A stretch of DNA of 37,705 bases, from assembly GCA_020847545.1 (NCBI GenBank), contig JADLBV010000049.1, forward strand, positions 1-37,705, in the 5' to 3' direction. The notes under the pieces are model-generated. The model ran no database searches and had not been told where the DNA came from. It worked only from the letters and a program-made list of their open reading frames with translations. Both the position numbers and the translations under genes were made by a program. The DNA is from Phycisphaerales bacterium (lineage in GTDB: Bacteria; Planctomycetota; Phycisphaerae; Tepidisphaerales; Tepidisphaeraceae). Position 1 is the first letter of the stretch. Every line of letters starts with the position of its first letter. Positions 23,557 to 32,013 of this stretch are shown here, one piece after another.

Positions 23557-26500
23557 TTGAAACGGAATTCAGTAACTTGGCTTGGTGGGGCGTGGGTGAC
23601 GGCACTTGCACTGCTGTGTGTGAGTGTAAGTAACCTCCACGCGGCCGGAAAGCCGGCTTTGGGGGATGGTCTCTCCTTTTACGCCGGATTTGAAGGGACG
23701 GATGAGCCGGCCTATGCGCGGGGCGCTTCAACGGCCGGGGGGAATTATGTTCAGACCGATGGTGTTGTCGGAAAAGGGGTTGATGTCGGCAGTGGACCAC
23801 CCAGCTACAGCCAGCCCGGCAATCTGGATCGTACCGAGGGAACCTTGAGCTTCTGGATCAAGCCCTCCATTGACATGGCCCGACATGTTGGGCAGGGGGA
23901 GGCGATTCGCCACATCATCAAGGCGGTTGTCTTTCAGTTCAGCGCCTATGTGAATCTACCCAATACCACGCCGGCCATCTATTTCATGACCGGTACTTCC
24001 CTGCCGGGTCAGGATTTTCAGTGGGATTATGGCACAACCGCCCCGATCAATTCATTGCCGGCGGAACAATGGACGCATGTGGCGCTGACATGGAACACAC
24101 CCAAAAAGCAAAAGTCGATCTACATCAATGGCAAACGAGTGGCAAACCAGACAACGCCGCTTATGCTGGATGGGGACAGTGGGGAGGGGTTCACATTGGG
24201 CGAGGGTTTGCCGGGGGCCTATGATGAATTGGCGATTTGGAATCGCGTCCTGACACCCCTTGAAATCAGCCAATTGGCCCAAAAGCCGGCCGATGCGGCC
24301 GAAACACTCAATACGGCCGCCGGGATGAAGGCGGATGAGAAGGCCGGCCAGACGGTGCAATGGACGATCTATCCGGAGCTGATTTATCAAAACTACGCCG
24401 ATTCGCTGATTGAACCCAATGAGGAATTGGCATTGAACCTTCCATTGGAGAACCGCGGCGACAAACAACAGGCCGGTGTCGTCACCATCGAGGTGCAGGA
24501 TGTGTGGGATCGGCCGGTTGGCAAGGCACAAACCTTTAATGTCGATTTGGCGGCCGGTGAAAAAAAGGAATTGCCCTTCAAGGTTGCCGTGGACCACTAC
24601 GGCGCGTTTCGCATCGCGGTGACGGTGGATGTGGGTGGCAAGAAGGCCGGCCGTGATGTGACGACATTTGGGTGTTTGCCCAAGGATCCGCCGCCGATTC
24701 ATCCATTTTTCGGAGGACATATCAGCCAGGTCGGCACGATTCCGCAAATGGGTCGGCGGCTGGGTTTTGCCCGTAACCGTGTCCATAACATGACGCAGTT
24801 CACCTGGTGGTGCCGGATGGAACCCCAGCGGGGCGATTGGGCGATGCAGGGATTTGGGACGTATCAACATTATATGGACCTGGGGTACACCCATTATGGC
24901 CAATGGATGTATGCACCCTATTGGTCGGTGACATTGCCTGATGGCAGTCATCCGGTGGATCCGGGCAATGAAGTGGGATGGCGGCCAACGGACATGGAGG
25001 CGATGAAGATTTATGTCCGTGAGTCATTGAAGCGTTTTCCTGAGATTAAAGAGTGGGAGATTTGGAACGAGCCGTATGTTTCGATGTTCTGGCAGGGGTC
25101 GGCTAAGGATTACGTGGACATGTGCCGCGTGGTCTACACAGAGGCCAAAAAAGATCGGCCGGACATCACGGTCTATGCGCAGCTCTATTATGAAGGCCCC
25201 TGGACGCGCGACGCGATGAAACTGGGTGTGCTCAACTATTGCGATGCGGTTGCCTACCACAATTATATGCAGCCCAACGGCGACCCACAGGCCGCCGCCG
25301 AGCCTGTGCGGAAGCTTCGCGCTCTCCTCAAGGCGTTTGGCCGTCCCGACATGCCGATCATCTGCTCGGAATCGGGCATGAACTGCACGACGTTCCTGCG
25401 CGGGTTGGATTTCAAGCAGTTGCCCCCGCCGTCGGTCCGCCAGCCGATGGATTATCGACAGGCGGCTGAGGAACTGGTGCAGGCGCATGTGGTGATGATG
25501 GCCGCGGGCGTTCAGGCTTGGTATTACTATTTTCACCAGCCGGTATTGCCAACCGCCGAGGGGGTCTGGCCCTATGTCAACTATTCAACCCTTGAGGTGA
25601 CCCGCTCGCCCAAGCCGATGGCGATTTCGCGTGCCCAGTTGGTGTGGCAACTTGACGGCGGCCATTTCGTATCCGAAATGCAAACCGCGGCCGATGGTGT
25701 GCGGGCGTATGCCTTTGAGCGTCAGGATGGCCATGCAGTTGCGGTTTTATGGGCCGAGAATGGCGCATCAGCGCAACTGAAAGTGCCCGCCGGCATGAAT
25801 GTGGTCGAACTGATGGGAAATCCGGTTCAATCACCGAGCGTTGAGATTGCGCATACCCCGCTTTATCTGCACGCGACGGATGTTGCGCAATTGCAGTCGG
25901 CGTTGCGGGATGGCTCGGTCATCACATCGACGCGACCGCCGCAAAAGATTGGTTCTTCCACCGGCGGTGTGGCACCTCCCATGAAGATGGAGGATTTTTC
26001 CATCGCATCGGAAGTCGGCCCCGGTAAGCTAGTGCCGCTGGACCTCTCGCCCTTTGCCAATATGGCGCGCGCCGATGAGCAACTGGGCGATGGCAAGGGT
26101 GGGTGGATGGATGAGGGGCCGTATAACGATGGCCGCGATTTACGGCCGGGAAAACACACCTGGCTGGGCGTTCCATTTGTGGTGGGGGGCCAAAACGACA
26201 CAGACCCGGCCGTGATCACGCTCAAGGGCAGAACATTCCCCAATGGCCCGCAGGAAGTCGGCCCGATTGCCGTCAACCGAAAATTACGCGGCCTGTTCTT
26301 CGTTCATACGGCCAACTGGACGCAGATTGGGAAGACCGTCGGGGAATACATCATCCATTACACCGATGGGAAGGATGTGAAACTGCCCATCATCGTCGGC
26401 CAGAACATCGGCGACTGGTGGTCCGACCATCTGGAAGGCGAGGATAGCCGAACCGTCGGTTTCAAGGCCGCCAACCCGCTTGAGCCGGCCAGCCCATACC

Positions 26501-26625
26501 GCTATTTGCGCATCTGGTATTGGGAAAACACACGTTCCGATGCAACCATTGAATCGATCAGCGTCCGTTCACTGAACAACGATATGACCTTTACGGTGGT
26601 AGCGGTTACCGCCGCAACACATTAA
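23557..26625 (+). CDS. LamG plus GH-A glycoside hydrolase, 1022 residues
   Basis: A large secreted enzyme. A signal peptide (about 1-29) is followed by a LamG/concanavalin-type jelly roll (about 36-240, with GLSFYAGFEG, EGTLSFWIKPS, EQWTHVALTWN and AYDELAIWNRVLTPLEI). Then comes a linker/beta domain (about 260-380), and a TIM-barrel domain (about 380-700) with acid/base Glu in EWEIWNEPY near residue 502 and nucleophile Glu in ICSESGMN near 603. A C-terminal beta domain follows (about 780-1022), including RGLFFVHTANWTQIGKTVGE, as in discoidin-like or carbohydrate-binding modules. The start codon is TTG, preceded by AGAGGT at good distance. I place it in clan GH-A near GH39/GH5-type proteins; exact family and substrate are open. 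Confidence 0.8.
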   Translation: MKRNSVTWLGGAWVTALALLCVSVSNLHAAGKPALGDGLSFYAGFEGTDEPAYARGASTAGGNYVQTDGVVGKGVDVGSGPPSYSQPGNLDRTEGTLSFWIKPSIDMARHVGQGEAIRHIIKAVVFQFSAYVNLPNTTPAIYFMTGTSLPGQDFQWDYGTTAPINSLPAEQWTHVALTWNTPKKQKSIYINGKRVANQTTPLMLDGDSGEGFTLGEGLPGAYDELAIWNRVLTPLEISQLAQKPADAAETLNTAAGMKADEKAGQTVQWTIYPELIYQNYADSLIEPNEELALNLPLENRGDKQQAGVVTIEVQDVWDRPVGKAQTFNVDLAAGEKKELPFKVAVDHYGAFRIAVTVDVGGKKAGRDVTTFGCLPKDPPPIHPFFGGHISQVGTIPQMGRRLGFARNRVHNMTQFTWWCRMEPQRGDWAMQGFGTYQHYMDLGYTHYGQWMYAPYWSVTLPDGSHPVDPGNEVGWRPTDMEAMKIYVRESLKRFPEIKEWEIWNEPYVSMFWQGSAKDYVDMCRVVYTEAKKDRPDITVYAQLYYEGPWTRDAMKLGVLNYCDAVAYHNYMQPNGDPQAAAEPVRKLRALLKAFGRPDMPIICSESGMNCTTFLRGLDFKQLPPPSVRQPMDYRQAAEELVQAHVVMMAAGVQAWYYYFHQPVLPTAEGVWPYVNYSTLEVTRSPKPMAISRAQLVWQLDGGHFVSEMQTAADGVRAYAFERQDGHAVAVLWAENGASAQLKVPAGMNVVELMGNPVQSPSVEIAHTPLYLHATDVAQLQSALRDGSVITSTRPPQKIGSSTGGVAPPMKMEDFSIASEVGPGKLVPLDLSPFANMARADEQLGDGKGGWMDEGPYNDGRDLRPGKHTWLGVPFVVGGQNDTDPAVITLKGRTFPNGPQEVGPIAVNRKLRGLFFVHTANWTQIGKTVGEYIIHYTDGKDVKLPIIVGQNIGDWWSDHLEGEDSRTVGFKAANPLEPASPYRYLRIWYWENTRSDATIESISVRSLNNDMTFTVVAVTAATH

Positions 26626-26645
26626 GTCTCATTTGGAGTCTCGTC

Positions 26646-27401
26646 ATGGAAAAATCACATCAATCCCGTCGACAGACCGGCCGAATCACCGCATTTACAC
26701 TGGTGGAACTGCTGGTCGTCATAGGAATCATAGCGCTGTTGATCAGTATCCTGTTGCCGTCGTTGAACAAGGCTCGCCGGGCGGCCCAGGCGGTCGCGTG
26801 CGCTTCAAACATGCGTCAGGTGGGAATAGCGATGCAATTTTATGTCAATGATACGAAGGGCATGTATCCGCTCAGCTTTCAATACCGAACCGCATCCTAT
26901 TATCCTGATTTTGTATCAACCGCCATTCGCTGGGATGATCTTTTGATTATTAAGGGATATATCGCAAACAGCGGCATCCTTTTATGCCCGATCGCGCAGC
27001 AGATTCAAGTGCCATATCTCTACGACTACAATGGGAAACAGGTGCTCTACGATAGCCATCGAAACTATGGTGTCGCCGTGTTTGGCATTGGTGGGGGCAA
27101 TAACCCGAGTTGGAACTGGTATGATCCGGCCAAGTTTATCGGGATACGCCAGGGCCAAATCAAAGATTCAGCGGCGAGAATTGCTGTCGGAGAAGCGGAT
27201 GAACAGGGATACCCAAACAACAACGGCTTTAGAATGAATGGTGATACCGCCTATTCATTGTATGGGGTTCCGGCCAAATGGCATAGTGGCGGGGGGAATT
27301 ATCTGTACCTTGATGGTCATGTGACGTACAAGAAATTTGAAGAAGTTGCCTGGCCCAATGAGGTATCGCTTTACATATGGTTCTATCCGAATCAATTGTA
27401 G
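26646..27401 (+). CDS. Prepilin-type pseudopilin with H-x9-DG-like tail
   Basis: A 251-residue protein with an N-terminal prepilin motif: basic leader, then AFTLVELLVVIGIIALLISI, in which cleavage by prepilin peptidase precedes the Phe and the Glu at +5 is present. The helix continues into LPSLNKARRAAQAVACASNMRQ. The C-terminal globular part ends in WHSGGGNYLYLDGHVTYKKF, the H-x9-DG block found in many planctomycete pseudopilin-like proteins. GGAG lies about 10 bases before the ATG, and the enzyme gene ends 20 bases upstream. It may form a pseudopilus or a surface scaffold that positions secreted enzymes. Its truncated paralogue follows directly. Confidence 0.88.
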   Translation: MEKSHQSRRQTGRITAFTLVELLVVIGIIALLISILLPSLNKARRAAQAVACASNMRQVGIAMQFYVNDTKGMYPLSFQYRTASYYPDFVSTAIRWDDLLIIKGYIANSGILLCPIAQQIQVPYLYDYNGKQVLYDSHRNYGVAVFGIGGGNNPSWNWYDPAKFIGIRQGQIKDSAARIAVGEADEQGYPNNNGFRMNGDTAYSLYGVPAKWHSGGGNYLYLDGHVTYKKFEEVAWPNEVSLYIWFYPNQL

Positions 27402-27425
27402 TGATATGATTGCGGATTAAAGCCA

Positions 27426-28049
27426 ATGGCATCACAGACAGTACAATGCGCCTCGAACATGCGCCAGATCAGCCTGGCCATGAAAATGTACGCCAACGAT
27501 TCCAAAGGCAAATACCCGATATGGAACACGTACGCGCCGCCGGCCGGCTGGCCGTTGATAGACATCCACTGGGACGATTTGTTGATTGTCAACGGATATA
27601 TCAACAACAGCCGGATCCTTCAGTGCCCGGTCGCCAAGGATATTCAGGTACAATATTTTTATGATTTTCAGGGGAAACAGGTGCTGTATATCAGTTGGCG
27701 GCATTACGGCATCGACATCTACGGCGTCGGCGGGATGAACTATCCGGCCAATAACTACTGGTGGCAGGGCGGCGTGACGAAATATGTCAGTGACGCCCAG
27801 ATCAACGATGCTTCCGAGAAAGTGGCGGTCGGTGAATCCGACGGGTTGCAAATCAACTCAAACACCTATATTGCAAGCGGCGACAATTGGCCCAGCGCGC
27901 AAGGTATTCCCGCCACATGGCACAACGGCGGCGGCAATTATCTGTTCATGGATGGGCACGTAAGCTATAAGAAATTCGCCGATATCTGCTGGGTCAATAA
28001 TCCAAGGACTTACGCGATGTGGTACTATCCCATTCCGAAGACACCCTAA
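27426..28049 (+). CDS. Pseudopilin paralogue without N-terminal prepilin helix
   Basis: A 207-residue paralogue of the preceding gene that begins inside the family, at MASQTVQCASNMRQISLAM, equivalent to residues 46 and on of the upstream copy. The shared blocks run to the end: W-DDLLI-NGYI, QVLY, VAVGE, WHNGGGNYLFMDGHVSYKKF. The leader, the cleavage site and the membrane helix are missing. As written it would be a soluble cytoplasmic protein. It may be a pseudogene, a 5' deletion after tandem duplication, or a soluble partner. The ATG has no strong ribosome site. The stop shares one base with the next gene's ATG. Confidence 0.75.
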   Translation: MASQTVQCASNMRQISLAMKMYANDSKGKYPIWNTYAPPAGWPLIDIHWDDLLIVNGYINNSRILQCPVAKDIQVQYFYDFQGKQVLYISWRHYGIDIYGVGGMNYPANNYWWQGGVTKYVSDAQINDASEKVAVGESDGLQINSNTYIASGDNWPSAQGIPATWHNGGGNYLFMDGHVSYKKFADICWVNNPRTYAMWYYPIPKTP

Positions 28050-30259
28050 TGAGTTCATCAACTGTATCTGAATTAAGGCCCTCGCACGGGACACGACATC
28101 GAGTATCGCACCATTTGTCGGGGTTTGGTGTCGTGTTGCGCCTGGCTCGTCGTGAGAGTGACGCCGATTTGATGTTGGAACTCGGGTTTCCGGACGGCGG
28201 GATAGTCGTCCGGACGCCCTATTCCCGCTTCACGCCGATCTCACTGACGCGGCCGTGGGCGATTTCGCCCGATCCCCGGCCGTTGGAGATCGTCTCGGTG
28301 GAGTCAATGGATGATGTGTTGAGGGTTGTCACACGGTCCGATCTATTTGAAATCACTGATCAATTTACGTTTCAGGACAATCTGTTAAAGGTTCATCGTC
28401 AGTGGCAGTGCACGGCAACGCAGCTCGTGGACAATATCGCCCTGGGGACGGCCTTTTGCGTCGGCAACGGCATCGCCCAGCAGATAACTCTGCCTGGCGT
28501 GCTCTACAACAACAACCCGTCGGCTGCCGCGAACCGCCTGGTGCCGCACCTGGAAGGAACTGCGGAGGCACTGGTGGTTGAAGAACACCGCTTGCCAATT
28601 CCCGGCGTCAATGTCGAGTGGCGTCAGGAGAGCCAGCACGTTTCATTAACGATGCTGGTTCAGCCGGATGTTCGCGCGGTTGATCGCGATGGTCAGCCAG
28701 AATGCGATTCACTGGGCGTTATCACGCGCGGCGCGCAAGTGGAGCTGGTCAGTCTCAGTGGTGTGGTGGCGTTCAATGGAGAAAAAGATCACGTCTACGG
28801 CGGGCAGAATCATTCCATGCCGGCGCTGACCGATGGATATCTGTCTCTGCGGCCGGGCCAGTGTTATACCAAGACGCTCTATCTGACACTGTCCAGTTGC
28901 AAGCAGGAAGGGCGCGGTTTTCGGTCATTGGTGACGGCTGGTTGGGACCTGCTCAAACCCCAAACTCAGCCATGTTTCGCTCTGGATACGACCGTTGGAC
29001 TCAAGCTCAATGCGTTGCGTGGTCGATGGCGGGATTACAGCGGACGTCGAGGATTTATTTATCTTCCCGAGCCGGGCAGACCGGGGAATGTCTATTCTTA
29101 CCCCCCGACCATCCTTTATGGTTGGACCGGGCAGGCGATGAAACTGGCGTGGTGCGCTCTGAAGGCATCGGTCAGCGGGTTTGATGATGCGCCGTGGCAA
29201 GAGATGGGGACAACAGTTCTGGATCACTTTGTCTCGGCGCCGTCGCTGGAAGGGCATCCTGGTTGTCGTTTGGGCGGTCAGAGTCTGACGGATGGGCAGT
29301 GGTTCGGTGTGGACTGGGGAGGCTCATCATCGTTGATGAGCAGCCGGTCGCTGGGCGAAACGCTGACCTCGCTGGCGGACTGTCTGACGCTTTTACATGA
29401 GCATCGATTGCCGATCAAACCCCAGTGGCGCCAGGCGCTGGTTGAGGGGGTGCAGTTTTTATCCAGTACGCCATTGACGGATCGGGGAATCTTCCCCGCA
29501 GCTTTCTCCGCGGCAACGGCTGATGGGGAGCTCTCGAATACCCCTTCGACAGCGGGGGTTACGTGTGTCATGGCGATGCTGGCTGCGGCAGAGTTTCTGA
29601 ATGATGCGAAATTGACTGATGCCGCATGCCTTATTCTGGATCGTTACGCGGAAATTTATACAGCAGACTTTCGGCACCCGTTCAACGGAGCGACGCTGGA
29701 TGCGGCGTGCGAAGATAAGGAAGCGGGTCTGTTTTATTTTCTGGCCGCCGCCCGTGCCTATGCGCTGACTCAAGACGCGCGTTATGCCAAACAAGCCGAA
29801 CTGGCCGCCGACTGGGTTGCCACCTTTATCTATCACTGGAATGTTCCGATGCGACCGGGGACGACGCTGGCGGACGAAAAATTTTGTAGCTGTCTCTGGC
29901 CAGGAGTCAGTGTCCAGAACATGCATCTGGATGTATTCCATGCACCGTATGAGCTGTATGCGTTTGGGCGGTCGATTGGCAATGATCGATTGATGCAGAT
30001 GGGACAGGGAATTATGCAGGCCTGGACGCACGGCATCGCCCAACGCCCCGGCCACTGGGGCTATGACATCCCCGGTGAGCAGGCCGAACAGTTTTTTCAA
30101 ACCAACTACATTCAAGGCCCCGGCGGACCGGAACTGTGGCGCGGTGGATTTAATCCATGGAACCCCTCCTGGATCATCGCCAACGTGCTGGAAGCGGCGC
30201 TGAAGTTTCGTGACAGTCCGGCGGCGCTCAACATGTGGTTTTATCCGAAAGTACACTGA
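28049..30259 (+). CDS. Large toroid-like protein, possible glycan hydrolase or lyase
   Basis: A 736-residue protein I do not recognise at family level. It has an N-terminal region of about 330 residues rich in beta strands (a possible beta-sandwich), then a C-terminal region with repeated alpha-helical hairpins and aromatic residues (LYGWTGQAMKLAWCALK, FGVDWGGSSSLMSSRSLGET, TDAACLILDRYAEIY, KEAGLFYFLAAARAYAL). This recalls the six-hairpin (alpha/alpha) toroid of glycoside hydrolases, lyases and epimerases. There is no signal peptide or sorting tail, although its neighbours are secreted. The ATG at 28049 overlaps the previous stop (TAATG), so it is coupled. It could process oligosaccharides after uptake. 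Confidence 0.6.
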   Translation: MSSSTVSELRPSHGTRHRVSHHLSGFGVVLRLARRESDADLMLELGFPDGGIVVRTPYSRFTPISLTRPWAISPDPRPLEIVSVESMDDVLRVVTRSDLFEITDQFTFQDNLLKVHRQWQCTATQLVDNIALGTAFCVGNGIAQQITLPGVLYNNNPSAAANRLVPHLEGTAEALVVEEHRLPIPGVNVEWRQESQHVSLTMLVQPDVRAVDRDGQPECDSLGVITRGAQVELVSLSGVVAFNGEKDHVYGGQNHSMPALTDGYLSLRPGQCYTKTLYLTLSSCKQEGRGFRSLVTAGWDLLKPQTQPCFALDTTVGLKLNALRGRWRDYSGRRGFIYLPEPGRPGNVYSYPPTILYGWTGQAMKLAWCALKASVSGFDDAPWQEMGTTVLDHFVSAPSLEGHPGCRLGGQSLTDGQWFGVDWGGSSSLMSSRSLGETLTSLADCLTLLHEHRLPIKPQWRQALVEGVQFLSSTPLTDRGIFPAAFSAATADGELSNTPSTAGVTCVMAMLAAAEFLNDAKLTDAACLILDRYAEIYTADFRHPFNGATLDAACEDKEAGLFYFLAAARAYALTQDARYAKQAELAADWVATFIYHWNVPMRPGTTLADEKFCSCLWPGVSVQNMHLDVFHAPYELYAFGRSIGNDRLMQMGQGIMQAWTHGIAQRPGHWGYDIPGEQAEQFFQTNYIQGPGGPELWRGGFNPWNPSWIIANVLEAALKFRDSPAALNMWFYPKVH

Positions 30260-30309
30260 TTGGCTTGCCGTTTACGACAAGCACCAGCGGTAGAAATATT
30301 AAATCCATT

Positions 30310-31815
30310 ATGACACAAAACACCCTTATCGTCGATTACGACTGCAGCAACGTTTTCGTCTCACATGAACCCGATGAGTTAAATCTTCAGGGACTCCAAG
30401 CGTGGGTCGATCAATATGCCGACACGCAGGTGTCGCATCTGTTTCTCAATCCCAATGCCCAGCGCACGGACTATGACAGCAATGTCTGGGAGTCGATGTG
30501 GCGACAGGACGACCCGCAACGATTGAGCAGGGCATCGGATGGCGCCCGCAAGTGGGCGAATCATTTGCGGCTGCTTTATGAACGGGGACTCGATCCATAC
30601 GCGGTGTGGATCGATCGCTGCCACCAGAAGGGGATCAGTCCGTGGTTGTCGATGCGCATGAATGAAGTGCATGACACCGATAATCCGGACAGCCCGCTCC
30701 TGAGCACATTCTGGAGGAAGCATCCTGAGTATCGCCGGGTTCCCGGCAGTCCGCGCGGTTATGAGGATCAGCAGTTGGATTTCGCGCACGAACCGGTGCG
30801 CCGCTATGCGCTGGCCCTTCTGGACGAATTCATGCATCGCTACGATGCCGACGGCGTATCCCTCGATTGGATGCGGTTTCCGTACAATATCCGCCCGGGG
30901 CATGAGCAGGCGGGCCGACTCATCCTCAACGAATTCATGACAACCGTTCGGACGATGGCCCGAAAACGATCACAGGATCGCGGCCGTGAGCTGAAAATCG
31001 CCGCCCGCGTGCCGGCCGACCCGCAACTGGCAAGGGGATTCGGACTGGATGGCATCGAGTGGGTTCGGCGCGGGCTGGTGGACATCCTGATCGTCACACC
31101 CTTCTGGGGATCGGCGAATTTTGATCTTCCGATGGAACTGTGGCGAGAAATGCTGGGCAAGGATGCCGACCGAATCAAGCTGGTCGGCGGGACGGAAGTA
31201 TTGGCCGCCGCTTGGGCCTTTCCACATGCCAAGCGATCCCATTGCGACATCGAGGCGTTGCGCGGTCTGGCGGCCGGCATTCTCCACCGCGGGGCCGACC
31301 AGGTCTATCTATTCAACTTTTATGACCGCCTCCACTGTTTTTACACCGATGAGGAGTACGGCCGCATGCTCCGCGAGGTCGGCGATCTCCAGACGGTTCT
31401 GGACAAGCCCCGACGGCATATCGTGACCTACATCGACGCGCTGCCACCGGGCGTACCATGCGGTTATCTGCTCCCGCACCAGTTGACCTATCCCAACCCA
31501 GCCCAATTCCGCATCTACACCGGCCCCAAACCCGCCGGAGGCCGCGTCACTTTACGAGTCGGCCTGGAAGGGGACAATGATGACCTAGCGCACGCCACAC
31601 TGGCCGCCCGTTGCAACTGTGAGCCATGCGCGGCATTGCCCGACATCACCTCGACGCTGCCGCCGCATACGAATCGGTATCTGGAGTATGATATTCCGCT
31701 GCGGGTGATGCAGGAGGGATACAACCTTGCGGAGCTATTTACGAAAAAGGAAGCATCCGCGCGAATCGTATGGGTCGAACTGAGGATAGATCCAACATAT
31801 GAGGTGGCAAAGTGA
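30310..31815 (+). CDS. GHL10-like TIM-barrel protein
   Basis: A 501-residue protein with a TIM-barrel part of about 370 residues: CHQKGISPWLSMRMNEVHD, ADGVSLDWMRFPYNI (the family-10-like 'GHL10' signature, with an acidic residue pair), then RVPADPQLARGFGLDGIEWV and GADQVYLFNFYDRL. A C-terminal beta domain follows (about 390-501). GHL10 proteins are thought to act on peptidoglycan or polysaccharide, but biochemical evidence is thin. There is no signal peptide at the ATG at 30310, and an upstream start at 30235 would overlap the previous gene. It is the last intact gene before the GH98 remnant. Confidence 0.7.
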   Translation: MTQNTLIVDYDCSNVFVSHEPDELNLQGLQAWVDQYADTQVSHLFLNPNAQRTDYDSNVWESMWRQDDPQRLSRASDGARKWANHLRLLYERGLDPYAVWIDRCHQKGISPWLSMRMNEVHDTDNPDSPLLSTFWRKHPEYRRVPGSPRGYEDQQLDFAHEPVRRYALALLDEFMHRYDADGVSLDWMRFPYNIRPGHEQAGRLILNEFMTTVRTMARKRSQDRGRELKIAARVPADPQLARGFGLDGIEWVRRGLVDILIVTPFWGSANFDLPMELWREMLGKDADRIKLVGGTEVLAAAWAFPHAKRSHCDIEALRGLAAGILHRGADQVYLFNFYDRLHCFYTDEEYGRMLREVGDLQTVLDKPRRHIVTYIDALPPGVPCGYLLPHQLTYPNPAQFRIYTGPKPAGGRVTLRVGLEGDNDDLAHATLAARCNCEPCAALPDITSTLPPHTNRYLEYDIPLRVMQEGYNLAELFTKKEASARIVWVELRIDPTYEVAK

Positions 31816-31864
31816 ATAAGGCGATCCTGACCGCTGGGGATTAGCCTTCCTTATTAAAACATAC

Positions 31865-31945
31865 GTGGATTCAGTTAGCAGCAACGCCGATATCAGCCTG
31901 TCTTTTAGCGGATATGCGCATATTGCCGTCTGCTTGAAGGGTTAG
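31865..31945 (+). pseudogene. 3' end remnant of a second GH98-like gene
   Basis: The gap between the GHL10-like gene and the UroD gene contains 26 codons and a stop that end ISLSFSGYAHIAVCLKG. The intact GH98-like protein ends INLSFNGFAHIDIHLKG, so 11 of the last 17 residues agree and the stop falls at the same place. About 40 of the last 54 bases match. The remnant is on the + strand, while the intact copy is on the - strand 16 kb away. The frame upstream is closed at 31817, and similarity fades beyond the last 20 residues, so this is a leftover, not a gene. Confidence 0.72.
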
Positions 31946-32013
31946 CGACCCAGAACTGATCGGGATCATTCATTTCGCCCGCCCCCTCAGAATGATCCAA
32001 GAAAAGGTCAACC

